DNA of 64,000 nucleotides from an uncultured Oscillospiraceae bacterium (GTDB taxonomy: Bacteria > Bacillota > Clostridia > Oscillospirales > Ruminococcaceae): assembly GCA_910589145.1 (NCBI GenBank), contig CAJUSD010000004.1, positions 62,001 to 126,000 on the forward strand, written 5' to 3'. The notes under the pieces are model-generated. The model was not told the DNA's origin and did not search any database. It worked only from the letters and a program-made list of their open reading frames with translations. The number at the start of each line of letters is the position of its first letter. Within the stretch, counting starts at the first letter, position 1. Positions 17,090-26,603 of this stretch are shown here, piece after piece. The position numbers and the translations under genes are program-made.

Positions 17090-17120
17090 TTGACAAATAT
17101 AGCGGGGGGGGGGGTATACT
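17090..17120 (+). promoter_or_regulatory. Promoter with 11-G homopolymer in the spacer
   Basis: TTGACA (17090-17095) and TATACT (17115-17120) are 19 bases apart, of which 17104-17114 is an unbroken run of 11 G. Loss of two G would give the optimal 17-base spacing. It is 36 bases before the first permease gene. Confidence 0.7.
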
Positions 17121-17156
17121 TATTTTTATAATATTCAACGAAAAGAGGAGGCCGCG

Positions 17157-18104
17157 ATGAAGGTAAAGTCCGTTGAAAACCGAAAAATTTCTATCTGGGA
17201 GGGGATATGTCGGGAATTTAAGAAAAACTGGAGCCTGTATTTACTGGTTTCTGTCCCTGTAATTTATCTTGTCATATTCCGCTATGTGCCTATGTACGGT
17301 GTCCAAATTGCCTTCCGGCGGTATCAGCCGGTGCGCGGCATTATGGGAAGTCCGTGGGTTGGCTTGGACTATTTCAGGCAGTTTATTACTAACCATCGGT
17401 TCTGGTCTATTATCCGCAACACATTGAGCATCAGCCTTTATACCCTGGCTACTTTCCCGCTGTCTATTATTCTGGCTGTGCTGCTCAATTATATCCCGCT
17501 CCGCGGCTTTAAGAAAACGGTGCAGCTTGTCAGCTATGCCCCGCATTTTATTTCAACTGTGGTAATGGTTTCCATTATCCTTCAGTTTCTTGATACCCGC
17601 AATGGATTAATTAATATTCTGATTACTTCTTTGGGCGGGGAAGCCGTTAATTTTATGGCGAAAGAAGAAATGTTTTACCATATTTATGTGTGGAGCGGCG
17701 TTTGGCAGACTATTGGTTATTCCTCCATTATTTACATAGCTGCTCTGGCGGGTGTATCCCCTGAACTCCATGAAGCCGCCATTATGGACGGCGCAACCAT
17801 TTTAAAGAGGGTCTGGCATATTGACCTTCCTTGTATTCTGCCTACAGTTATGATTATGTTTATTATGCAGTGCGGCACAGTTATGAGTGTTGGATATGAA
17901 AAAGTATTCCTGATGCAAAATGATCTAAACCTCGCTGTTTCAGAGGTTATTGATACATATGTTTATAAGCAGGGCCTGACGGCTTCCATGCCTAAGTACT
18001 CCTATTCAACTGCCGTTGGGCTCTTTGTATCTGTTATTAACAGCTCACTGCTGATTTTTGTCAACTGGGCAGCGAAAAAATTCAGCGGAAGCTCTTTGTG
18101 GTAA
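17157..18104 (+). CDS. Sugar ABC transporter permease, LplB type
   Basis: A 315-residue inner-membrane permease with six predicted transmembrane helices, beginning with a cytoplasmic tail and the helix YLLVSVPVIYLVIFRYVPMY. The EAA loop that contacts the ATPase is ELHEAAIMDGATILKRVWHI. LplB/YtcP-type permeases of Firmicutes import oligosaccharides and commonly pair with a LplC-type permease and a large lipoprotein, as here. AAGAGGAGG precedes the ATG. No ATPase gene is present, so a shared MsmX-like ATPase is expected elsewhere. Confidence 0.95.
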   Translation: MKVKSVENRKISIWEGICREFKKNWSLYLLVSVPVIYLVIFRYVPMYGVQIAFRRYQPVRGIMGSPWVGLDYFRQFITNHRFWSIIRNTLSISLYTLATFPLSIILAVLLNYIPLRGFKKTVQLVSYAPHFISTVVMVSIILQFLDTRNGLINILITSLGGEAVNFMAKEEMFYHIYVWSGVWQTIGYSSIIYIAALAGVSPELHEAAIMDGATILKRVWHIDLPCILPTVMIMFIMQCGTVMSVGYEKVFLMQNDLNLAVSEVIDTYVYKQGLTASMPKYSYSTAVGLFVSVINSSLLIFVNWAAKKFSGSSLW

Positions 18105-18121
18105 GGAGGGGTGGTTTTATA

Positions 18122-19027
18122 ATGGAACTTCGTAAAAAAGGCCGCGCTATCCGCCATACCATAGGTGACAGGATTTTTTTAACAGTGGATTTTATTGTCC
18201 TGTTTCTTTTGCTGGTTATCATTGTTTACCCGCTGCTATATATCCTGTTTGCTTCCTTTAATGGCCAGACTACCAAAATGGGGCTTTCCCTAATTCCAGA
18301 AAAATGGTCTCTTCAGGGATATGTTGCTATTTTTGAATACAAATATATTTGGAGCGGCTATCTGAACACAATCATCTATACGGTTGTTGGGACTGCGATT
18401 AACCTTTTTGTCACTATCTGCTGTGCCTATCCTCTTTCCCGCAGGGATTTTAAAGGCAGAGGTCTGATAATGGTAATGTGCATGATTACCATGTATTTTA
18501 GCGGGGGACTGATTCCTACCTATTTGGTGGTTAAAAACCTTGGACTTCTGAACTCGATCTGGGCAATTGTCCTGCCCAATGCCATGTCAGTTTACAATAT
18601 GATTGTTATGCGAACCTATTTTGATAACCAGATTCCAGAGGAACTTCTGGAATCCGCCCAGTTGGATGGCTGCGGGAATATCGGATTTCTGCGTTCGATT
18701 GTACTCCCCCTGTCAGTACCGATTCTGGCTGTTGTAGGTTTATTTTATGCGGTCAACCACTGGAACGCCTATTTTAACGCCATGGTCTATATTACAGACC
18801 GGACGAAATACCCGTTACAGGTAATTTTGCGGGATATTCTGATTACCAATACCCTTGATCCTACCGAAACTTCCACTGATATAATTGCCCAGCAGGGCAT
18901 GGAAGAACGGCGTAATGTAATGAAATACTCTCTAATAATAGTTGCATCGCTTCCGGTCTTGGTACTATATCCCTTTATCCAAAGGTATTTTGTAAAAGGC
19001 ATGATGATTGGCGCACTCAAAGGCTGA
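18122..19027 (+). CDS. Sugar ABC transporter permease, LplC/YtcP type
   Basis: The second permease, about 301 residues from ATG 18122 (GGAGGGG upstream; a GTG at 18098 overlapping the previous gene is the alternative start). Helices include FIVLFLLLVIIVYPLLYILF; the ATPase-contact EAA loop is ELLESAQLDGCGNIGFLRSI, followed by the characteristic NHWNAYFNAMVY and the C-terminal KGMMIGALKG seen in carbohydrate permeases of this group. It forms a heterodimer with the upstream permease. The solute-binding protein gene follows after 125 bp. Confidence 0.95.
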   Translation: MELRKKGRAIRHTIGDRIFLTVDFIVLFLLLVIIVYPLLYILFASFNGQTTKMGLSLIPEKWSLQGYVAIFEYKYIWSGYLNTIIYTVVGTAINLFVTICCAYPLSRRDFKGRGLIMVMCMITMYFSGGLIPTYLVVKNLGLLNSIWAIVLPNAMSVYNMIVMRTYFDNQIPEELLESAQLDGCGNIGFLRSIVLPLSVPILAVVGLFYAVNHWNAYFNAMVYITDRTKYPLQVILRDILITNTLDPTETSTDIIAQQGMEERRNVMKYSLIIVASLPVLVLYPFIQRYFVKGMMIGALKG

Positions 19028-19152
19028 TGCCATTCCAGCATAAGTTCGACAGAGGTTAAAAATGCCTATTGCATATTCCAGTTTGAACTTATGTTGAAAA
19101 TACGGTTTCAGATATAAATCCAATCTGAATTTTTTACAAGGAGGTTTATGCT

Positions 19153-20874
19153 ATGAAAAGAGCATTAGCAATGATCCTGGCGGCTGCTATGGCAGTTTCC
19201 GTTGCAGGGTGCAACGGCTCCAATAATTCCAGCAGCACCCCCGGCAGTTCCAGCGGCTCAGGAACAAGCAGCACGTCTGCCGGCAACAGTTCAGCGCCTG
19301 TGGACAGCAGCAGCGCTGCAAGCGGTACAGATGAAACTGTTTCCAAAGTTTATGACTGGCCCCTGGTTTCCGAACCTACAGAATTGACTGTATTTACCAA
19401 GCTTCTGCCTCAGGTAGAGGATTTCGACACCAACAAAACCACCAAATGGTATGAAGAACAGACAGGCGTTCATATTAACTGGATACAGGTTCCTTCGGCG
19501 GACTTTACCACACAGCTAAACCTGAGCTATGCCAGTGACGATTGGCCTGACATCTACTCCTGCGAACTTACCACCGACCAGCTCCTTATGATGCGCAACG
19601 GCGGGGTAATCGAGCCTTTGGATGATTTGATTAACAATTATGCTTATTGGGCAAACCAGGTTTTCAAGGATCATCCAGAATACAAGGATTACCTGACTGC
19701 TCCTGATGGGCATATCTATTCTCTCTGGTATAATGATACCGGCAAGCATATGTATTCTACATATAAAATGTTTGTCAAACAGGCGTGGCTGGATAAGCTG
19801 GGAATCAAATCCCCCACTACTACCGCTGAATTTGAAGAAATGCTGAAAGCCTTCCGGGACCAGGATATGAATGGCAACGGCAATGCTTCTGACGAAATCC
19901 CCTATATGTCATCTATGAGCGCATGGGGCGGGAGTCCATTCTACTACCTGGTTTATCCTTTTCAACTGCAATCTATCCGCGGCGTTTATAAGGATGATTC
20001 CGGCACATGGCAGCTTGCAGGCGTTCAGGATGGATACAAGGACGCTATGGCGTGGATTCATTCCCTGTATGAGCAGGGTTTGATTGCAGAGGAAACCTTT
20101 ACCCAAGATAAAGCCCAGTTTAAGGCAATCCTTAACGTTGGTTCTGAAGCGGAAACAGTTGTTGGATGCTTTACCGCCGCTTACCAGGGGGAAGTTATCG
20201 ACAGTACTGCTGCTACTATCCCCAACGATTACCAGGTTGTAGAGCCTTTAACCGGGCCTACCGGAATTAAACAGGCTGCTACCAATGGTTACGGTGAATT
20301 TAAACCCCGGTGTACCATTACTACCGCCTGCAAAAATCCCAAGGTTGCTATGCAATGGCTGGATTACTGGCTGAGTAAGGATGGCCGTATTATTCAGGAA
20401 TATGGCGTGGAACAGGGTGTGGATTATGAGATTGTTAATCAAAAATCCATCTATGGTGATCCTACATCCTATAACCGTTTGTTTAACCTGGCCGCTTTAC
20501 AGAACGTAGTCTGGTATAACCATTCCACCCCTCGTCATGACTGGGAAGATGTCCGCTATGGCGCTGCCGCTGAGGATGGATCTTTGGATACCCTTTTGTA
20601 TGAGGCAGCTTTGGTTTATGAGCCTTACCATGTGCTGACTGGTATTCCTGCATTGTCCTGGAATGAGGATGAGGCCGATGCGGAGGAGTTTACAACTCTC
20701 AAAGCGGAGATTGACGAGTATGTAAAGAGCAATTCTGCTGCCTTTGCCATTGGCCGCCGCAGCTTGGATGAATGGGATGCATATGTAAAGGAAATTGAAA
20801 ATATGAATTTGAGCCGTTATCTGGAGCTGGTTGCAAAGACATATGATGGTTCAAAGGTAGATTATAAATCATAA
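19153..20874 (+). CDS. Extracellular sugar-binding lipoprotein of the ABC system
   Basis: A 573-residue solute-binding protein. Signal peptide with lipobox VAGC (Cys20), a Ser/Gly/Thr linker, then a large LplA-type family 1 binding domain with ELTVFTKLLP and the DMNGNGNASDEIP segment, a Ca-binding-like loop common in this group. It captures the substrate outside the membrane and hands it to the two permeases encoded just upstream. AAGGAGG precedes the ATG. The sugar is unknown; no glycoside hydrolase is adjacent. Confidence 0.95.
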   Translation: MKRALAMILAAAMAVSVAGCNGSNNSSSTPGSSSGSGTSSTSAGNSSAPVDSSSAASGTDETVSKVYDWPLVSEPTELTVFTKLLPQVEDFDTNKTTKWYEEQTGVHINWIQVPSADFTTQLNLSYASDDWPDIYSCELTTDQLLMMRNGGVIEPLDDLINNYAYWANQVFKDHPEYKDYLTAPDGHIYSLWYNDTGKHMYSTYKMFVKQAWLDKLGIKSPTTTAEFEEMLKAFRDQDMNGNGNASDEIPYMSSMSAWGGSPFYYLVYPFQLQSIRGVYKDDSGTWQLAGVQDGYKDAMAWIHSLYEQGLIAEETFTQDKAQFKAILNVGSEAETVVGCFTAAYQGEVIDSTAATIPNDYQVVEPLTGPTGIKQAATNGYGEFKPRCTITTACKNPKVAMQWLDYWLSKDGRIIQEYGVEQGVDYEIVNQKSIYGDPTSYNRLFNLAALQNVVWYNHSTPRHDWEDVRYGAAAEDGSLDTLLYEAALVYEPYHVLTGIPALSWNEDEADAEEFTTLKAEIDEYVKSNSAAFAIGRRSLDEWDAYVKEIENMNLSRYLELVAKTYDGSKVDYKS

Positions 20875-20924
20875 AATAAATTCGCTGGAAAAGCAGACAT
20901 ATAGTTATAATCTGGACAAATACC

Positions 20925-21065
20925 CCTAAGGCGGATTAAAAAGGCTTCGGCTCCGAGGATGGCGCTGCGCACAATGCTGCCTTCAACAGCCCTCTGGCCG
21001 CCAGCTCAGTTTTTTGAAAACCGACAGACTTCAAAATAAAGAGGGCTTTTCATCGAACCCACGTT
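20925..21065 (+). repeat. Dispersed intergenic repeat, copy b (short)
   Basis: The gap between the binding protein and tex (20875-21226) holds a short copy with the start signature CCTAAGGCGGATTAAAAAGG and the end signature CTTTTCATCGAACCCACGTT, the hairpin centre mostly deleted. It follows the gene in the same orientation. An imperfect terminator-like hairpin follows at 21071-21110. Confidence 0.75.
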
Positions 21066-21154
21066 AAAATAAAGGCTTTGGTCTCTTTTTGTTAAAGAGG
21101 ACAAAGCTTTTATTGCGTATTGGGAAGGATTTCCAAAGCTCTCCAATTATCCCC

Positions 21155-21183
21155 TTGCGAAATAGAAACAGAGATGGTAAAAT
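21155..21183 (+). promoter_or_regulatory. Promoter for tex
   Basis: TTGCGA (21155-21160) and TAAAAT (21178-21183) with a 17-base spacer and TGG just before the -10, 44 bases before the tex ATG. Confidence 0.55.
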
Positions 21184-21226
21184 AGAACAAATATCCCAAC
21201 GAAATAACAAGGAGAATCAATATAAA

Positions 21227-23419
21227 ATGGATATCATAAAGGTTTTGTCACAGGAATTTGCCCAACCCCAGGATAAGGTTTCAGCAACGGTTGAGCTGAT
21301 AGACCAGGGATGCACCATTCCCTTTATAGCCCGTTACCGTAAGGAAGTCACCGGTTCTATGGACGACCAGCTTTTAAGGAGCCTCTCTGAACGGTTGGAG
21401 TATTTGCGGGGAATGGATAAACGCAGGGAAGAAATCCGTACTCAAATTACCCAGCAGGAAAAAATGACCCCGGAATTAGAAAAAGAACTGGAAAAGGCCG
21501 AAACGTTAGCCGCATTAGAAGACATATACCGCCCGTTCCGCCCTAAAAGGCGGACACGCGCATCTATGGCCAGAGAACAGGGGCTTGAACCGTTGGCACA
21601 GTTGATAGCAGGCTTTTCCATGACCCGCAGCCAGCTTTTGGAAAAGGCGGCGGCATATGTCAGCCAGGAGCAAAACGTTGAAACCCCAGAAGCTGCCTTG
21701 GCGGGCGCTATGGACATTGTAGCAGAAGATATTTCAGACAGGGCAGATTTAAGAGGCCTCCTTCGTACTTTCTACGAAAAAAACGGTACAGTCACCACAA
21801 AGGAGGCTGCCCAAAAGAAAACCCAGAAAACAGAAGTCAAAAAAGAAAATGTCTATGAAATTTATTATGATTATACCGAAGCAGCAGCAAAAATGCCGGG
21901 ACATCGGATTTTAGCTGTTGACAGAGGGGAGCGGGATGGTTTTTTAAAGGTATCGGTAGAAGTTGACCATCAGTGGGCAGTTGGGCTGATTTGCGGACAG
22001 CTCATTCCTCCCAAAACCCCGCTGAAATTTTCGGAAGTTTTTCGGGAAGCGGCAGCAGACGCATACGAACGTTTAATTCATCCCTCTTTAGAGAGGGAAT
22101 TGCGCAATGAACTCTCTGATAAAGCCGCACAGCAGGCGATTCATGTGTTTGCGCTGAACCTGCGGCAGTTATTAATGCAGCCGCCAGTAAAGGGAAAGGT
22201 AACATTAGGTTTAGACCCTGCCTATCGGACTGGGTGCAAAATTGCGGTAGTGGATGAAACCGGCAGGGTTTTGGAAACGTCGGTGGTTTATCCTACTCCG
22301 CCGCAGAGCAAAGTAGAGGATGCTAAACGGGTTCTGCTCAACTTGATGCAGAAATACCGTGTAACAGCGATTGCCATCGGAAACGGCACTGCTTCCAGAG
22401 AGTCAGAGCAGTTTGTGGCGGAAATGCTCCGGGAGTCGGGGATTTCCGCAGCTTATATGGTAGTCAGCGAAGCAGGAGCGTCAGTTTACTCCGCGTCAAA
22501 ACTTGCTGCAGAAGAATTCCCTGATTACGATGTTTCTTTGAGGAGTGCTGTCTCTATTGCCCGCCGTTTACAGGATCCTCTGGCTGAACTGGTGAAAATT
22601 GATCCCAAAGCCATAGGGGTTGGACAATATCAGCACGATATGCCCAAAGCCGCCTTAGACGAAGCCCTTGCCGGAGTGGTGGAAGACTGTGTAAATGCGG
22701 TAGGCGTGGACTTAAATACCGCATCCCATTCTTTGCTGTCCCATATCGCAGGGATTACACCCTCTGTAGCAAAAAACATCATCGCATATCGGGAGGAAAA
22801 CGGCGCGTTCCATTCCCGCAAGGAACTTTTAAAGGTCAACAAGCTGGGGAAAAAAGCATTTGAACAATGCGCCGGGTTTCTCCGTGTAGCTGAAAGCGAG
22901 GCCCTTTTAGACAACACTGCCGTCCATCCCGAAAGCTACCAGGCGGCGGAAAAGCTTTTGGAAACCTGCGGGTATGACCTCAGCAGCCCGGAACTTAGGA
23001 AAAAAGACGCTTTAGCAGGGCTGGAACGCCAGGCAAAGGCCAGGGGATATGAAACCCTTTCAGAAAGCCTGGGAATTGGTATACCAACGCTGGAGGATAT
23101 CATTGCCGAACTTTCCAAACCTGGCAGAGATCCCCGCGACCAGCTTCCTCCCCCTTTGCTCCGCACTGATGTAATGGAAATGTCCCAGCTCAAGGAAGGC
23201 ATGGAGTTAACCGGAACGGTTCGCAATGTAGTTGATTTTGGTGCATTTGTCGATATTGGAGTTCACGAGGACGGGCTTGTTCACATTTCCCAGATCAGCG
23301 ACCAGTTTGTTAAGCATCCCTCTGAAATTTTACGGGTCAACGATATTGTGAAAGTTAAAGTGCTTTCTGTAGATACTAAGAAAAAGCGGATAGCTTTGAC
23401 GATGCGGGGTGTTCGTTAA
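21227..23419 (+). CDS. tex: Tex-family S1 RNA-binding protein
   Basis: A 730-residue Tex protein: N-terminal helical part beginning MDIIKVLSQEFAQ with IPFIARYRKEVTGSMD, a YqgF/RNase H-like domain with LGLDPAYRTGCKIAVVDETG, a helix-hairpin-helix pair around GITPSVAKNIIAYREENG, and a C-terminal S1 domain (GTVRNVVDFGAFVDIGVHED). Tex acts on RNA polymerase and ribosome-linked transcripts in the cytoplasm. ATG 21227 with AAGGAG upstream is chosen; an in-frame extension of 46 residues overlaps the promoter. The downstream PH-domain gene begins within about 50 bp. Confidence 0.97.
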   Translation: MDIIKVLSQEFAQPQDKVSATVELIDQGCTIPFIARYRKEVTGSMDDQLLRSLSERLEYLRGMDKRREEIRTQITQQEKMTPELEKELEKAETLAALEDIYRPFRPKRRTRASMAREQGLEPLAQLIAGFSMTRSQLLEKAAAYVSQEQNVETPEAALAGAMDIVAEDISDRADLRGLLRTFYEKNGTVTTKEAAQKKTQKTEVKKENVYEIYYDYTEAAAKMPGHRILAVDRGERDGFLKVSVEVDHQWAVGLICGQLIPPKTPLKFSEVFREAAADAYERLIHPSLERELRNELSDKAAQQAIHVFALNLRQLLMQPPVKGKVTLGLDPAYRTGCKIAVVDETGRVLETSVVYPTPPQSKVEDAKRVLLNLMQKYRVTAIAIGNGTASRESEQFVAEMLRESGISAAYMVVSEAGASVYSASKLAAEEFPDYDVSLRSAVSIARRLQDPLAELVKIDPKAIGVGQYQHDMPKAALDEALAGVVEDCVNAVGVDLNTASHSLLSHIAGITPSVAKNIIAYREENGAFHSRKELLKVNKLGKKAFEQCAGFLRVAESEALLDNTAVHPESYQAAEKLLETCGYDLSSPELRKKDALAGLERQAKARGYETLSESLGIGIPTLEDIIAELSKPGRDPRDQLPPPLLRTDVMEMSQLKEGMELTGTVRNVVDFGAFVDIGVHEDGLVHISQISDQFVKHPSEILRVNDIVKVKVLSVDTKKKRIALTMRGVR

Positions 23420-23468
23420 TACACATTTCCCTCTCTTCTATCTGCCGCGGAAGGAGGTTGCGTCCCTT

Positions 23469-23906
23469 TTGAGTAACTTGAAGCGTGTCAGTCCTTTGGC
23501 AATGTATATTTGGCAGATACGGCTTATCCTTTTTATGTTTATTCCTGCTTTTTTTCTGTTTTTCTTTTATCAGCCGCAATCCCTTGCATGGAAGTTTTGC
23601 GCAGCTGCTGTAATTACCGGCTTTGTAATTATGGCTATGGTTTGGCTCCCGGTTAAATATCTAAAACTGGCCTATCGTCTGGACGGGAAGACCCTTTATG
23701 TACGGTGGGGGGTTATCTATACCAGGTATGGGGCAGCTTTTTTAGAGAATATTCAATATGTCAATATGTCGGCAACCCCATTACAGCGGTTATTTCGGCT
23801 CTGCAATGTTAATTTTGTTTTAGCAGGCGGCAGGATGTCGATTCCGTGTGTTGACAGGGAAGAAGGCGAACTATTGAGGCTTTGGGGATGCAATCAGGAA
23901 ATATAG
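23469..23906 (+). CDS. PH-domain membrane protein, YdbS-like
   Basis: A small membrane protein with two helices (about 15-30 and 40-58) followed by a bacterial PH2 (YdbS) domain: KYLKLAYRLDGKTLYVRWGVIY and FLENIQYVNMSATPLQRLF. TTG 23469, 11 bases after AAGGAGG, is the likely start and gives 145 residues; a longer ATG frame from 23409 overlaps the tex stop. YdbS and YdbT are usually adjacent membrane partners; here the YdbT-like gene follows after 302 bp of repeat sequence. Confidence 0.82.
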   Translation: MSNLKRVSPLAMYIWQIRLILFMFIPAFFLFFFYQPQSLAWKFCAAAVITGFVIMAMVWLPVKYLKLAYRLDGKTLYVRWGVIYTRYGAAFLENIQYVNMSATPLQRLFRLCNVNFVLAGGRMSIPCVDREEGELLRLWGCNQEI

Positions 23907-23911
23907 CAGCT

Positions 23912-24170
23912 GGGGTACTTCGCTTATCTGCGCTGGTGTCCGCAGCTGCGCGGCTGATAAGCGGGTAAACCGGCAAGGATTTTTACCCAATAAGTTGTTT
24001 GAATTGTTGGGTAAGGGGGAGTTTCGCGTCTGCGGCAAAAGCGCTGTCCTGCCTGCCGAGGGCTTTTGAGGAGTGCAGCTTTGCTGCACATAGCTTTGCT
24101 GCACATAGCTTTGCTGTATAACTCCCAGATCCGAAATTTTTTCCAACTTAAGTTGTGCCCGCAAATGAGT
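23912..24170 (-). repeat. Dispersed intergenic repeat, copy g, splitting the PH-domain pair
   Basis: The gap between the two PH-domain genes is a repeat copy in minus orientation, ending in the GCCCGCAAAT boundary signature. It shares the GCTTATCTG...CGGCTG...AAACCGG block with 8080-8130 and a GTTTCGCG module with 30700 and 38125. Inside it AGCTTTGCTGCACAT is repeated in tandem at 24077-24091 and 24092-24106, with a decayed third copy at 24107-24121. Confidence 0.75.
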
Positions 24171-24208
24171 CATTTTCCTATTTTCGCTGAAAGGGTTGAA
24201 CTCCAAAA

Positions 24209-25714
24209 ATGATGAAACGCCGTCCTCATTTTATCAGCATCCTTTTCAACATAGGCAAGTTCCTAGTTTTATTAATCATCCCACTGATTCGCGGCTTATT
24301 AGCTTCCCTGCGCGGGGGCTTTCAATCCTGGCTTGCCAGTGCATGGATGGACATTGCTGTAGTAGCGTTAATTGTGGGGATGGGTATATCAGTTTGGTAT
24401 TGCATGGGATATTGTATTGAAGAAAATTGTTTAATCCTTTGGCAAGGGGTAATATTCCGTCGAATCCGTCGAATCCCGCTTGACAAGATTTCCTGGGCGT
24501 CTATTGTACGGCCCTGGTATTTACGGCCTTTCAGAGCTGTACAGTTCCGCGCTGATACGCCTGGCGGAAGCTCAAAAGATTCTGATTTCTCTATGCTGTT
24601 ATACCGTTCTGATGCAGAATACCTGTTTACAATCCTAGACAGCCTGCTGCCAAGCTTAAAATCCCCGCCGTTTTCCCCAAGAGAGTACAGGCCGAAGGGA
24701 TTTTATGTTATTATTTTGTCAGCATTAACCTCTAATTCCCTTGCGGGAATTCTTTTGGCATCCGCTGCAATTTCCCGTATAGGTGATTTAATGGGAAAGG
24801 AATTTTCAGAACGTATTTATGGTACATTGGAACAACTGGCGCGGCTGGCAGCTTTTGGAGTGCCTCCGGCTGCTGCAGCGCTGGCCTATCTTCTTTTAGG
24901 AGGGTGGGCGCTTGCTTTTATTACAAACTTAATCCGAAATAAAAATCTTTTCGTATCCCGCAAGGCAAACAGCCTGTTTATCCGCGGCGGAATCCTTACC
25001 CATCGGAGTTATACTTTGGATTTGTCTCAGGTAAATTATTTGGATATCCGCCAATCGGTTTCAACAAAGGCCCTGCAGATGCAGTCAGCCTTCCTCCATA
25101 CAGCAGGCTATGGCAAATATAAGGAAGATGTTTCCGCATTAATTCCCGCAGCCAATAACCGCGATGCAGCTCGAACCCTCCAAATTCTCGCGCCGGAACT
25201 GATACCTTCCCCGCGTTCTGTTAAACCGAATTTTGGGGCAGTTATGAAATTTCTCCTGGACGCTGTATGGTGCTGTCTTTTAGTGCCTGCGGGTGCATGG
25301 CTTTTATGCCGGTTGATGCCAAGCTGGGCTCAGGTCATTCGTTATGTTGGCTTAATTACTATGGTTCCTGCACTCTGGTTTTTAACAGTTCGAATTTTGG
25401 ACTTTAATACCTCTGGGCTGTCCAGAGATGGGGACATTTTTACCCTTCGGTATTCTCAGATGTTTTATCTCCATACAGTTGTAATTCCAAAAAAACGAAT
25501 TGTTAAGATTTGTTTTCGGCAGTCTATACTGCAATGGGGAGACCAGAAATGTGATGTTTTGATTTACTCCCGCTGCGAGGGGAGAACTTGCCATCATCTG
25601 AAAAATCTGGATTTGATGGCTTGTGCTCTGCTTTTTGACCTGCCTGGTTATATTCCACCGCTGAAAAAGAATTTTTTCGCTTTCTTAAAAAAGAAAAAGG
25701 ATGGAGCAAAATGA
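24209..25714 (+). CDS. PH-domain membrane protein, YdbT-like
   Basis: A 501-residue membrane protein with about six helices in pairs and three bacterial PH2 segments: ENCLILWQGVIFRRIRRIPLDK, KANSLFIRGGILTHRSYTLD with LSQVNYLDIRQS, and a C-terminal GDIFTLRYSQMFYLHTVVIP. This matches YdbT, partner of YdbS. Two ATGs lie in tandem (24209, 24212) behind a distant AAGGG. Family role is unresolved; YdbST in Bacillus affects resistance to some bacteriocins. The phosphatase gene overlaps its stop by 4 bp. Confidence 0.85.
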   Translation: MMKRRPHFISILFNIGKFLVLLIIPLIRGLLASLRGGFQSWLASAWMDIAVVALIVGMGISVWYCMGYCIEENCLILWQGVIFRRIRRIPLDKISWASIVRPWYLRPFRAVQFRADTPGGSSKDSDFSMLLYRSDAEYLFTILDSLLPSLKSPPFSPREYRPKGFYVIILSALTSNSLAGILLASAAISRIGDLMGKEFSERIYGTLEQLARLAAFGVPPAAAALAYLLLGGWALAFITNLIRNKNLFVSRKANSLFIRGGILTHRSYTLDLSQVNYLDIRQSVSTKALQMQSAFLHTAGYGKYKEDVSALIPAANNRDAARTLQILAPELIPSPRSVKPNFGAVMKFLLDAVWCCLLVPAGAWLLCRLMPSWAQVIRYVGLITMVPALWFLTVRILDFNTSGLSRDGDIFTLRYSQMFYLHTVVIPKKRIVKICFRQSILQWGDQKCDVLIYSRCEGRTCHHLKNLDLMACALLFDLPGYIPPLKKNFFAFLKKKKDGAK

Positions 25715-26401
25715 AACATTATAGATATTTGCTTTTGGATGCAGATGAAACGCTTTTTGACTTTCCCCAGTCGGAAAAGTTCGCCATTGCACAGACTTTA
25801 AAAGATTATGGATTTTCCTGTGATGAGGAAACAATCTCCCTTTATTCCCGTATTAACCATGCACTTTGGCAGCGGTTTAATTTGGGGGAGATTCCCAGAG
25901 AGCAAATCAGACAAGAGCGCTTTTCCAGATTGCTGGCTGAACTGGGAGGAAACCCCGGCCTGGGGCCGGAAATGGACCAGCATTATGCTGCGGCTTTGGG
26001 CGGCTTCGGAATTCTTTTTCCTGGAGCGCTGGAGATGTGCCGGAAACTTGCCGGGGTTTATACCATGGCGATAGTTACTAACGGCTTTTCTGTTTCTCAG
26101 CATGGGAGGTTTGACCGTTCCCCCATACGGGAGTATATCCCTTATTTGTTTATTTCAGAGGAATTGGGATGCCAAAAACCACAAAAACTTTTTTTTTAAT
26201 AAGGTTTTGGAAAAAATGGGTATTGGGGACGAGGAGAGAAAACAGGTTTTGGTGATAGGGGATTCATTGAATTCTGATATCCAAGGTGGGAAAAATGCAG
26301 GATTGGATACCTGTTGGTATTGCCCAGCCGGATTTAACGATGAACTTCCAGATTATGTAGTGCATAGTTATGAGGAATTGATGAAATTGTTAGGAGTTTA
26401 A
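25711..26401 (+). pseudogene. yjjG: YjjG-like HAD nucleotidase with a T-tract frameshift
   Basis: Two frames together encode one HAD phosphatase of about 229 residues, like YjjG noncanonical pyrimidine nucleotidase: LLLDADETLFDF (nucleophile Asp), IVTNG (motif II), ELGCQKPQKLFF, and in the next frame VLVIGDSLNSDIQGGKNAG (motif IV). The break is in a run of nine T (26189-26197): eight T would read straight through as KLFFNKVLEKMG. The first piece stops at 26199. This may be decay, slippage, a switch or a sequencing error. The start overlaps the YdbT-like stop. Confidence 0.85.
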
Positions 26402-26402
26402 A

Positions 26403-26575
26403 GCTAATTTGAGGGCACATCCTAAGGCGGATAAAAAAGGATTAAAAAAATTAAGACACTTTCCTAAAAAGATCCTCTGGCTGCTCTGCTGAAATGAACC
26501 TGCCAAAAGCGAAACCACCCTTGCTTAAAGTAAACATAAGCTGAACGAACAAAGCTGGTTTTAGGGGCGCCGATG
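26403..26575 (+). repeat. Dispersed intergenic repeat, copy c (degenerate)
   Basis: Directly after the phosphatase stop, in the same orientation: ATTTGAGGGCACATCCTAAGG, then AAAAAAGG, a decayed TTTCCTAAAAAGATCCTCTGG hairpin and CCCTTGCTTAAAG. The usual end signature is not recognisable. Confidence 0.6.
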
Positions 26576-26603
26576 TATCATCTCCTATAAATAAACATAA
26601 ATT

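Noticed and set aside
18104..18121. GGAGGGGTGG read as a T-box antiterminator core
   Set aside because: It is the ribosome binding site of the second permease; no specifier loop or terminator is present.
24077..24121. Three tandem 15-mers as a CRISPR start
   Set aside because: The units are directly adjacent without spacers, and no cas genes are near.
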